Below are positions 1-11,200 of a DNA stretch of 64,000 bases, piece after piece; the stretch's first letter is position 1; the number at the start of each line of letters is the position of its first letter. The notes below the pieces were generated by a model. That model did no database searches. It was not told where the DNA came from and saw only the letters and a program-made list of their open reading frames with translations. Made by a program: the position numbers and the translations under genes. Origin of the DNA: Carya illinoinensis (taxonomy: Eukaryota; Streptophyta; Magnoliopsida; Fagales; Juglandaceae); contig NC_056758.1 of assembly GCF_018687715.1 (NCBI RefSeq), positions 34,133,467 through 34,197,466 on the forward strand, in the 5' to 3' direction.

Positions 1-1329
1 TGTCACAATTTATAAGCAGTTCACGAACAACTTTAAACCCGTTTAATTAACATAAGTTCTTTATAAATATAAAATATAATTTGATAATAAATTTTAGATT
101 GACTTGTGTTAAAAATAAAAAAAAAGTAACATAACTTAACCACTCATTACTAGCTCAAATATCTATTCATCATCATTTTTCATATCATCTCATGATGTGA
201 CATTATTAAATGATATATTTATAAATAAAATATAATAAATAATCTAATAATCTAATATCACATTATTTTATGATGTGACGATGATAATAAAATAAATGAT
301 GAATAATATTACTCATATCAATAAATAAGACTATTCATCCGCTGTATATTATTTTTCAGTTCAGTTTGCATCCGGTTCGGAACTTGGATTCATACGACGT
401 CTTAAAAACCTATGCTGATAATGAAGTTTTATCATTTATGTCGTTTTGGTATAGAATACTGGTATTAGGTAAAATCCTGATACCTAAGTCTTATATTAAA
501 AATAAAATATTTATTTTATGCACAAGTCTCTTGGTTTTGGTCTTCAACATTATTTTATGTGGTGAGGGTTGAGTAATCACCCTAATAATTCATGTAGTGA
601 CCACTGACCAACCACCCAAAAAAAAAAACACACCCCACGACAAGACGACGAGAACCACCCTTATGCTTGGGAGGGTTTTCCAACCGCATGATAATTAGAT
701 ATAGACTCTAGAGTGATTGGATTGTCACTCATGCAAGTGGTTACGATAAACAGTCCGCCACAATTATTTTTAGCCAACCACTTCTTAGTATTTTTTGGAA
801 AATAATATTTATAGTTGTGAAATATATGAATTTCACGTAATTAATTTAAAAAATAATAAAAATAAAAGAAAAAGAATTAAATTTTTAATAATAAATTTTA
901 CTATTTTTTAAAATAATTATACAATATTTATATATTTCATAACTATACTTAATATTAATCAAAATAATTTAGTGTACTTGCAATATTTTGAAAAAGCATA
1001 AAGGGTTAATGTGTCGCTTGCCTATTGCGTGGAACCAAAGCACCAAGCTGCACGTTACGATGTCGTATTCTGCCCTTTATTTTGTTATTATTGAGTTTTT
1101 TTGACAAAATTATTATTGGTTATTAAAGTTTAGTACCGGCAATAATATAGGATTCTAGATTGTTCTGGAATGGAATTGCGTTTCGAAAACGGGCCGGACG
1201 GCCCAACCTCCCTGCTTTTGTGCTCGAACCTTGCAAGCCCGACGAGGCTCGTCTTGCTTACATACGAAGTTATCCCGCTTACATACCAAGTTATCCCGCT
1301 TGCACAAGAAGTTAATAAAGTAAACCCTT
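1..1329. other. AT-rich intergenic DNA and upstream region of the CIP73-like gene
   Basis: No coding exon is visible. The first 1.1 kb is strongly AT-rich with short A and T runs. GC content rises after about 1170, leading into the presumed 5' leader exon that ends near 1418. Short open frames here show no family resemblance. Confidence 0.6.
1256..1316 (+). repeat. three 21-bp direct repeats just upstream of the first (non-coding) exon
   Basis: Units start at 1256, 1277 and 1298. The first two read GCTTACATACGAAGTTATCC- and GCTTACATACCAAGTTATCC-like and differ at one base. The third is degenerate. They sit about 100 bp before the inferred 5'UTR donor at 1418/1419, so they could be cis-regulatory. 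No function can be read directly. Confidence 0.6.
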
Positions 1330-2020
1330 TTATTGGCGATCGAAATAAATTACAGCCATTCTCATCCCGCTCTCGCCTCCGCTCTCCGATTCATTTCCCG
1401 GCCGTCCACACAGACAAGGTTCGTCTGTATTCCTACCTACTTTTTTGTTTGTATCATTACGCATAACGCAATACGCAGCGTGTTGACCTGGAAATTCTCA
1501 CAGCTTAGATTGTTGCTGAGATTTCGAGGATTACTTATCTCTTGATTTTTTCCATTGCGATATCTATCTTGTAGTTTGGCATTTCATTTATTGAATTCTT
1601 TCCCGAAAAGCCCTAGGTAAGTAGTGATAGATTTGTGTTTCTGGACTTAACGAATATCAGTCTAGGGATGTGTGCATTCGCTTGATTACTGAGCCGTAGG
1701 GTTTGGAAATCTCTTTGTTTGCAAGGAAAAGAGTTGGGTGCGGCGTTTTATTGTAAATTGGAATTTACTAAATCTAATCCAAATGGAGTAAAATCTAATT
1801 GATATCCGGTATTAAAAATAAAATTAAAGCTTTCCCTCGCTTGGTTTGGTTAGTCCCATTCCCATAGGTCTTGGCATGTGGTTCCGGTAGTGGATGAGAG
1901 ACATTTCCAAACCTGTAAGTCTCAATATTAGATATGCCAATTGCATTCCCGAGCATGGAAAAATATCACGTGGAATTGCAATTAGCAGTTGTGACTTGGG
2001 TATGAAAACATTAATGAGTT

Positions 2021-3909
2021 GTGGGTTTTGGTACGCGCACATCATGTTGTGACTTCAATGTTATGAGCGTGGTAGTGTTCATGGGAATTCATTTCCGGTG
2101 CAATATGCTAGTGTTTAGTCTAAGAGGCTTGAGACAAGGAGATCCGTTATCTCCTTTCTTATTTATTCTTGTTATGGAGGCTTTTAGTCGTATGGTGGTG
2201 GGGGCTACTGTAGGGGGTGGATTTATATCAGGTTTTTCAGTGGGTTCTTCTTCTAATGGCTTTACTTCCGTATTGCATTTACTTTTTGCCGATGATGCTT
2301 TAATTTGATGTGATGCTATAGAGGATCAGATTAAAGCATTGAGGGCTGTACTGTTGTGTTTTCAAGCCATTTCTGGGTTAAAAGTGAACTTGGGTAAATC
2401 GGAGTTGGTCCTAGTACGAGTTGTTCATAATATTAATGATTTAGCATCATTTTTGGTTTGTAGAGTTTCTTCTCTGCCCATGAAATATCTCGGCCTCCCA
2501 TTGGGGACATCGTTCAGTATATTTGGGATGGGGTGGTTGGGAAGATTGAGAAAAGGTTGGCGGCTCGGAAAAGGATGTATTTATCTAAAGGGGGTAGAAT
2601 CACCCTTATTAAGAGTACCATTTTGAATACTCCAATGTATTTCCTTTCTTATTCCCTTTACCAGTTGGTGTGGCTAATGGTATCGAAAAACTTTATAGAG
2701 CTTTTTTGTGGGGAGGTTTGGGGGAGGTGAAAAAAGTGCCTTTATTCAATTGGAAAAAAGTATGTTGTCCTATTGATGTTGGTGGATTGGGTGTTCGTAA
2801 CTTGTGTAGTTTCAATAAGGTGTTATTGGGGAAGTGATTGTGGAGATTTAATAAGGAAGGGGGTGCGATGTGGAGAGAGGTGATTGTCCGGAAGTATGGT
2901 AGTGGATTAGGGGGGTTGGTGTACTAAGGAGAGCAGGGGGACTTATGGGGTAAGCTTATGGAAATTCATTAGAAAAGGTTGGGATAATTTTGTGAAACAA
3001 GTTTATTTTGGCGTAGGTGATGGCTCAAGAATTCGTTTCTGGTTTGATGTTTGGTGTGGTGAGTCCGCTTTGTTTAGAGCTTTTCCGAATGTCTTCATAT
3101 TGGCTGTTAATCAGCAGGCTTCCATTTCTGAGATGATGAGTTTTTCTAGTGAAGAGGTGCATTGGAATGTCTGCTTTTTCAGATTTGTTCAGGACTGGGA
3201 AATTGAGTGGCTATTAGAAGACATGAAAGGGATCATATTCTCTGGAAAGGTACAGAGACCAATAAGTTTTCTGTTAGATCTTTTTATAAGATGATGAATG
3301 GTCAGCAAATTTTTTCTTTTCCTTGGAAGAATATTTGGAAGGTTTGTGTTCCATCAAAAGTTGCTTTCTTTGTTTGGACCGCGGCAATTGGAAACATTCA
3401 GACTATTGACAATTTGTGAAAGCATGGAATGATGGTTATGGAGTGGTGTCTCATGTGTAAGAAAGCTGGAGAATCAGTGGATCATCTTCTTATTCACTGT
3501 GATGTGGCAAAAGGGTTATGGGAAGGGGTGTTTAGAAGAATTGGACTGTCCTGGGTTATGCCAAAATCAGTGACAGAAATACTTGCATTCAATTCATTCT
3601 TGTTCTCAAGTTGCAGCAGCGTGGAAGATGATTCCTTTGTGTATTATGTGGTGCATCTGGATGGAAAGGAATGAGAGGTGTTTTAATGATAGGGAACATT
3701 CTGTAAATGATCTCTGGAAATTTTTGATGTTTTCCCTGTTTTCTTGGTTTTCAGCTATCGTTCTTAATGGTGGGGCAGTCCATGAGTTTTTGTTTTCACT
3801 GTTTTAGTACTTGAATGTTCTTAGGTGTTTCTTTTGTATACTTTCTGTGTACATGGGCTTCGCCTATTTCTTTCGTTGGATAAAATTTTTACTTATAAAA
3901 AAAAAAAAA
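2021..3909 (+). mobile_element. 5'-truncated, decayed plant LINE (non-LTR retrotransposon), copy 1
   Basis: Translation shows reverse-transcriptase landmarks in order: LRQGDPLSPFLFILVMEAF (about 2130-2190), the active-site box FADDALI (2287-2307), YLGLPLG (about 2490-2510), then the C-terminal zf-RVT module (WKVCVPSKVAFFVW, and CLMCKKAGESVDHLLIHC with its C/H zinc ligands at about 3440-3500). The coding frame is interrupted by a TGA at 2306-2308, a frameshift near 2520 and later stops. The copy ends in a 3'UTR with a 'tgtgtacatgggcttcgcctattt' type block and an A-tail at 3897-3909. It lies sense-oriented in a 5'UTR intron. No endonuclease domain was seen and the 5' end is not defined. Confidence 0.85.
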
Positions 3910-4059
3910 CTTTATCTGCTCTTTCTCAATTTAAGTGAGGAAAAAGGAGGGTTGGCTATTAGCTACTAGAATGGAAAGTTGAAGGTTGGCATCTTAATCT
4001 ACTTGCTTATGTTGCCATGCAACCTCTTTTTCTATGCAATAATTATCAGATTGCACTCT

Positions 4060-4086
4060 CACTTATCAAAAAAAAAAAAAAAAAAA
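4060..4086 (+). mobile_element. 27-bp LINE tail-only insertion flanked by an 18-bp target duplication
   Basis: The 18-bp sequence attatcagattgcactct is present exactly at 4042-4059 and 4087-4104. Between the copies is only 'cacttatc' plus about 19 A. This matches the 3' terminus of the neighbouring LINEs (acttat-A-run). Extreme 5' truncation during target-primed reverse transcription explains it best. Confidence 0.8.
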
Positions 4087-4106
4087 ATTATCAGATTGCA
4101 CTCTTG

Positions 4107-4843
4107 ATCCTCCGTTCCCTTGGAAGAATATTTGGAGGTCTTGTGTACCCTCTAAAGTAGCCTTCTTTGTATGGAATGCTGCACTTGGGAAGATCTTGAC
4201 CATGGATAACTTGAGGAAGAGGGGGTGTGTAGTGATAGATTGGTGTTATATGTGCAAAAAGAATGGAGAATCTGTGGATCACCTTCTACTACATTGTGAC
4301 GTTACAAGGGAGATATGGGATGTGATTTTTCAAAGGGTTGACGTTGCTTGGGTTATGCCTTTGAGGGTGGTGGATTTGTTGGGGTGTTGGAGGAAGATAA
4401 AAGGCTGCCATCAAGTGGCAGCAGTGTGGAAGATGATCCCCTTGTGTATCATGTGGTGTGTTTGGTCAAAAAGAAATGCGCGTTGCTCCTTGCCTCTAGT
4501 GTGCCTACCTAAGTGGGGCAGTAGAGTTGTATTTCAGGCTTTGCCTTTCTTTGATCAATAAAATTGTTTATTTATAAAAAAAAAAAAAAATGCGTGTTGC
4601 TTTGAAGACAAGGAACGCACTATGGTGGAGCTAGAGAACTTTTTTCTTCACACTTTACTTCTTTGGTTTTATGCTATTGTGCTAAATGGGGACAATGTCC
4701 AGAATTTCTCGTCTTTAATTCCTCACTCATAGAATATACTTAGGTACCTTATGTATACTTCCTGTGTACACGGGCCATGCCTATTTTATTCTGATCAATA
4801 ATATTTATCTTTTACTTATAAAAAAAAAAAAAAAAAAAAAAAA
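4107..4843 (+). mobile_element. 5'-truncated LINE, copy 2 (zf-RVT module plus 3'UTR)
   Basis: The frame encodes the LINE C-terminal module (VPSKVAFFVWNAALGK; CYMCKKNGESVDHLLLHC), colinear with copy 1. It then passes through the coding end (LLWFYAIVLNGDNVQNF) to a 3'UTR and an A-tail ending at 4843. It is flanked by agattgcactcttg at 4093-4106 and 4844-4857. That site overlaps the right-hand duplication of the 27-bp tail insertion, so this copy landed after it. The copy is interrupted by a nested insertion at 4488-4587. Confidence 0.8.
4488..4587 (+). mobile_element. 100-bp retroposed tail nested inside LINE copy 2
   Basis: Flanking copies aaatgcgcgttgct (4474-4487) and aaatgcgtgttgct (4588-4601) differ at one base. 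The insert ends 'gtttatttataaaa...' with 12-14 A. Removing the insert and one copy restores a LINE reading frame colinear with copy 1 (…RNARCFED… against …RNERCFND…). This shows it is a later event inside the LINE. Confidence 0.75.
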
Positions 4844-5269
4844 AGATTGCACTCTTGCATTAGGAAGAAACTCCATTTAATGGACATAAAAGGTGACCTG
4901 TTCCGAGAACTTTTTGTTCTTATGGTTGCTTACAACAATTTTTTTTTTTTTTTATTGGTAAAAAAATTAAAAATGCGTAAAGGGTTAATAAATGCCCTGT
5001 GCACTGTTAAGAATTTTCATTTTATTTTTTTAAATTTATTTATTTTTTAATGTTGGGTTTCAATTTGAGAGACCGATGATTTTGGTTTTCTGTAAAGCTA
5101 TTTTTGTCTCCCTTTCCAGGCATTTTTGCTTATCGAGGTTAGGCAGTAAAGTGTCGCTTATGTAGTATGCCTCCTATGCTATGTATTTTGTGCTGCATCT
5201 TTAAGAATGATCTGGGCGGTATTGACTGAGTACATTCTGTGTGTTTTGGACAGTTTCTGTTGATATATC

Positions 5270-8200
5270 ATGGCAAATCAATTCTCTAATGAAGGTTCCA
5301 GTACTGCAAAAGTTTCAGGGGAAAGCTCAGACTCGACTGTTCAGCTCAACATCAAGACACTTGATTCCCGGATTTACAGTTTCCAAGTGGAAAAAAATGT
5401 GAGCGCCACTCTACCTTATTTCTTGTCATTTCCAGATATATGAATGGGATTATATGTCCATTGGATAGTTCTTATGTCTAATCTTTTTTTCATTTTTGAG
5501 TTATTTCAGATGCCTGTCTCATCATTCAAGGAGAAAATAGCTAATGAAATTGGCGTCCCAGTTGGTCAGCAAAGGTTGATTTTCAGGGGAAGGGTCTTAA
5601 AGGACGACCATCTTCTTTCTGAGTATCGTATCCAGCCACAGTATTAGTGTTCTGAACTGAATGTTTTTGGACATTTACATCATTCCATATTATTTTACCA
5701 TATTTTCTTTAACATTATGCTGTATTATTTTGCCGATGTTTAAGTGGTTTGATCCCAGATCTTCCTATGCCATTCAAGTGTTCAGCTGTTATATGGATAA
5801 TGGTACCAGTCTAAGCATTTAACATCAAGTAAACCGTAACAAACAAAATTCTTATTTACTGATAAAAAAAAACATCAAGTAATCCATAATAGATTGAAGT
5901 AAAAACTTGTGAAGTTATGTGCACATACACACAGAGTTAACTTGGCTTTTGTTATTTTAATTGGTCAACTCCTTATTACATGGTTTATAAAAGGTTCCTT
6001 GGAATAAAATTTCACTTATTAATTATAAAAATAAAATAAAATTATATGGTTTATAAAAGGCTTAGTTAAATCTGATTGTCTTGAAGTTTGTCACTGATAT
6101 TTTTTGTCTCTAGAATGGGTTCATGTTAAGCAAACAAACATAACCCATAAATTTTAGCAGTAGTTCCTTAATTGGATGTAGATGTGGAGAATGGGCATGC
6201 ATTGCATTTAGTAGAGAGGCAACCAGCACAGGTGCAACCTTCATCTGGTGCTGGTTCTGGAGAGACAGCTGGGAGTAATGGTAATAGAGGTTGGCTTTGG
6301 GAACATGTTGCTTTTCCAGTAATATTAGACTAAAGAAAAATATGAAAATAGCTCAGTTGTAAGATAAACTAATAGTGGTTTTTTATATGCGTTGGCAGGA
6401 AGTGATGCCAGTATTGGCAACCCCCGAAATCGTGTGGGGCAAATCTCACACAGTGTAGTTCTTGGAACCTTTAATGTTGGGGATCAAGGTGAAGGAGTTG
6501 TACCTGACCTTTCCCGGGTGCGGCATTTTGCTTTTAGTTTGTGAAAATCTATACTTCAATTTGTTATTAGAGGGCTACCTATAAAGAAAATTTTGTTAGT
6601 AGAGGGCTGCAGGGGTGAGGTAGGTTTATGTTGATTAGCATTGCCACAAGTCATTATGCCTTTTTGTTTGTAGGTTATTGGGGCAGTTCTCAATTCTATA
6701 GGACTTGGTGGCCAGCCTACAAGTGTTGGCACTAGCAGCACACAGACTTCTACTTTGGTAAGTAGAGCATCATGCTCCTTGAAATGGTGGTATCATGAGC
6801 ATATTTCATCTCAGTTCTCCCATATTATGCATTTTTAACACATCTATCTAGTCAACTGCTAGAATTTTAACCATGGGATTGGCTTCATAAATCAAGTCAT
6901 TTCATTCTTTTGAGGATGTAGATGAATTAGTTTTTATTGCTTCAGCTTTTTTGTCTCCTTTATCGAATAAGTTTTTCAAAATAAAATTATTTCTTCCTCA
7001 CATTGTTGTTTGAACCAAATCATTTGTTTCCTCTTTGGTTGTTGTAATATTATACTATGACACTTATGACATATTTTAACACCTTAAAAGAAAAACTCAT
7101 CTCAAATTACACTTTCACATGTTTTTTGGTGCGCAGCACTGTTGAAGTAAAGGATTGCTGAATTTATAGCTTTCGTATCACCTCCCTTCAGTTTGATGGG
7201 TGTAAATAAGCTTTTGCAAAACATGTCTTTTCTCTTATATTGTCTGCATTAGTATTGGCTGCAGAATGCTGTTTAATCCTTTCTCGGCTTGTGTGATTGG
7301 ATCTTGACAATGGATATGCTACTGGGCATGTCCACTCGGATTTTAACTACAACTAGTTGGGATTTACCTGTGACTTAAACTATAGATTAAGCATATTTAG
7401 GGGCTCATGATTTCGATGGCACCTAATGTATGATCAATTTAAGACACATTTGCATCGGGGCTCATGAGAGGAAACTGAAATCTGCTAAGACCAACAAAGC
7501 CTGTCCTTCATCAGGGTTTGAGTTGGTAAAGAACAATTGACTCAGAGAGAATGTGAGTTTAATTTTCTTGTGAATAAACATTTATATGTTTTTTTCCCCT
7601 CTTGTCATAGCCAAATGCTCCTAGTCAGGCTCCTCGAGGAAATGAAACAGAAGGGATACGTGGTAATGTTGGAATTCAGACCCAAACTGGAAATCAAGTG
7701 CAGTCTGGACAGGCATTTTCTGGGCAACCATTCCAATCTGTACATCAAGTTGTGCAAATCCCTCTGGCTGCAGCAGTACCTGTTCCTTCCGTTCATGTTG
7801 TGATATATTCTCTTCTTGATATCTTACTTGTGCTTCACATTTTATTCTTTGTTAATGTCATTATCTTTCCCATTTCAGCCTATTCCTGATTCATTGAGTA
7901 CACTTTCTGAGTTTATGAATCGCATGGAGCAAACACTATCACAAAATGGTGATTATTTTGAAATTCCTTTATAATTTTGTAGTTGCAAATAACTGCAAAA
8001 AATTATCCAGTTCTCCTTGATGCAGGATATCAGCCAAATTCATCTTCAATAAATGCCGGTGATCTACCGAGGGTGGAATTACCCTCCATTGCCCATGGGT
8101 TGCATACTCCTGAAGCATTGAGCATTGTGCTGCTTCGTGCACAACGTCTTCTCAGTGGTCATGCAGTTGCTGCACTATCTGTAATCACTATTGTTCAGAA

Positions 8201-11200
8201 TACTAATTCTTTTATTTGTTCTCACTTTGTGTTTGAGTATATTCGTCCTCTCTGAAAAATGCTTTCCCTCTTTTGCAGAAGAGAATAACTTTTGGGTTTT
8301 TTTTTGCTACTTTCAGAGCAATTGATCATGAAAAAAATAGAGGAATGTCTTTCGCCAGTTCTCTATTTTTTTCATTCCCGCCCCCTGGCATTATTATGGA
8401 AATGTGTTGTTTATAAGGATTCTAGATAAATAAACAAATTTCTCCGTTGTAATTTTCCTGAGTATAACATAAAGAGTGATGTGTTTAGTTTCCTAGGCAA
8501 AGTTGGGGGTTGTTTGGGAAACATATCCCATCTCATCTTATCTCAAAATTTCTCAAATTTCCTTACCAAACATCACTCAAACACAAACACTTTTCAATTT
8601 CAAATTTTCAACTTTTTCATCTAATCTTTACAACTTTTCCAAACTTCCAAACAAAACACAAAACAATTCAACATTTTCAAATCCAAAACAAATTATATTC
8701 TAAAAATATTTCAACTTTATTATATTTTTATTCAACTTTTTCTCTCATTTCCCAAAACCCCATAAAATATCTTAACTCAAACCATTTCACTACTCTTCAC
8801 AGATTTATCATCTCATCTCATTCCCCAAGCATCCCCTTAATGTTTATAGTGAGGATGAAACATGTGACAGTATGGAGTCCACTCCTTGAAAAATATAAAA
8901 TATAAATAGCTGCTGATTCTTGCTATGTGCTAGTTTCCTATTCTAAAGATAGGAGAGCACCCAGCTCCTGAAGTTACATGTCATTTTGCCAAGTTCTTTC
9001 AACATGAATCTCTTAAGTGTCCTAGTATAACTCTACTTGTTCACCTATGTCAATTTGTGGTATGACCAGTTCATCTGGATCCCCCCTCCCTGAAATTGAT
9101 GTTTCTTGTTTTTTCCCTGGAAATTTCAACCTTGTTGACTGTGAAAAAATGTCATGACTATAAACAGACTCTGATATAACATACAAAGCATGAGAAGGCC
9201 CCATGCAACATGTTTTAATCGCTTGGGAGTCTCTCTATGGTTTTGAGTCATCCATCCACTGGGTCAATCTAAACATGTATCAAATGAATTCAGTGGATTA
9301 TATAGAGCATATTGTTATTTGCTACTGTGCCATACATGTTTTGCCACAATGCCGACGGGGATATTTATGAATTACAGCATTTATTTTGTTTTTCAAATTC
9401 TTGTTAATGTAAAGTGAGATTAATGAAGCTGGGATGTACTCAGATGTGCCAATTTTCCATTCTTTACATTTTCCTTTTTGTCTGATTGTGTTATTTGTAA
9501 CTTGCTGCAACTTCGTAGCATACTGCAGAATTCTTGGAGCAAGAGGGATCTTCTTCTGATTCCACCACAAGGGGCCAGATACAGACAGAATCAATGCAAT
9601 TAGGTCTTGCAATGCAACATTTAGGTGCTCTGCTTCTTGAGCTTGGTCGGACAATTTTGACTCTGCGGATGGGACAGTCTCCTGTATGGTCTTATCCTTC
9701 CTAAATCCCTTGGTTCTTTTGTGAGTAAAAGGCATTTGATATTCTTGTGGTTCAATTTGCAGTCAGAATATGTTTTGAATGCTGGACCTGCAGTTTACAT
9801 ATCTCCATCTGGGCCTAATCCTATAATGGTTCAGGTTTGTCCCTGAATTTTTATGTGGTTTAGTTAGTACACTGAATATGGACATGACATATTCTAGTCT
9901 CCAATTAGAGAACAAGTAGAACAATCTACCAAGTGCAGTGGAATAAGTTGATCATGCTATAGATTAGAAAAGAGAGTGGATTAGCTTCGCTAACCTGGTA
10001 GTATTGTTACATACTTACATATGATTGTGTTGGTTTTGATGTCAATATATATTGGTGATCTTGTACTATTTGCAGCCCTTTCCTCTTCAAACCAGCTCTC
10101 TCTTTGGCGGTTCTGTTCCTCAATCAAATCCTATGACTTTTGGTCCTGTTGGTATAGGGAGTGCTCCAAGGCACATAAACATTCATATACATGCTGGTAA
10201 TAGATTGCTTATATACCAGAGGTCGCTGATTTTTTTTTTTTTTTTCCTAATGGAACTTACAAAAAAAAAAAAGTCTTTTCTGACCTGAACCATAGACCTT
10301 CTATTCAGTGATTTAGTGCTGTTTAATATCAGGTACTTCACTTGCACCAATTGTTTCTACGGTTGGTACAAGGGCCAGTAATGCCGAAGGAATGCTGGGA
10401 GAACGTCGTAATGGTGCTGGTTCTGGTGATTCAGGTGCAACAAGGGTGCTACCTATGAGAAATGTAATTGCAACCACTGTCCCATCACGACCCAGTGGTG
10501 TTGCAAGTTCTGGGGTAGCACAGCCTGGTCTTGGTGTTTCTGTTTCAGAGCCACCTTCTGACTCTGTTTCACTATCATCTGTTATATCTGAAGTTAATTC
10601 ACGAATTAGGAATTTTGTTGGTAACTTGCAAGGAGATGGCATGGTTTCATCAGGTAGCTGGTTAAATATCAATTTGTTTGTTTACATAATACTGAAGCTA
10701 TTTACTTTTTGTATGAAAATTAATATAATGCTACCCAACTCATTAGCCTATCTTTCTGTACACAGGTGGCCAAACAGAACCAACCATTCAAAGTTCTGCT
10801 GTTGCTACTGCAAGTAATGATGTGGGGAATGGTGTGGGGAATGAACAGAAAAACACGACATTCAGCTCGGTCAACAGAGTTGGGGAATCTGGGGCATCCA
10901 TACCTGGGTGCACAACTGAAAGTGAAGGTCAAAAGGTATATATTGTTGTGTGCAATATGGGGCTCCTATTTCTCTTTTGATTTTCGTTTGAATCTTGTGC
11001 TGATTCATTAATTAAACAGCTCGACCAATTGAGTAATAGTGATACTTTAAGTGGAGGAACTGCAGCAAAGTCTGAAGATTTTCAGGGCAATGCTCTGGAA
11101 TCTGACCAGAAACATGAGCATGCCAAAGCTGTTCCACTAGGTTTAGGGCTGGGAGGTCTGGAATTTAAGGTAAGATAATTATATTTTCTATTAATATTCT

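Larger units (their letters stand above)
1419..5253 (+). other. long 5'UTR intron of the CIP73-like gene, filled by LINE fragments
   Basis: A donor-like AG|GTTCGT lies at 1418/1419 after a GC-rich leader. An acceptor TTTTGGACAG lies at 5253, 16 bp before the start codon at 5270. The intervening 3.8 kb contains at least four retroposed pieces (2021-3909, 4060-4086, 4107-4843 and, nested in the last, 4488-4587). Leader exon borders are inferred from splice-site shape only. Confidence 0.5.

Noticed and set aside
1170..1466. 98-codon open frame upstream of the CIP73-like gene
   Set aside because: It is largely the 21-bp repeats plus leader DNA, and overlaps the inferred 5'UTR donor. No family resemblance.
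8510..8905. 131-codon open frame
   Set aside because: It lies inside the intronic miniature element; composition follows the AT/CT-rich repeat.
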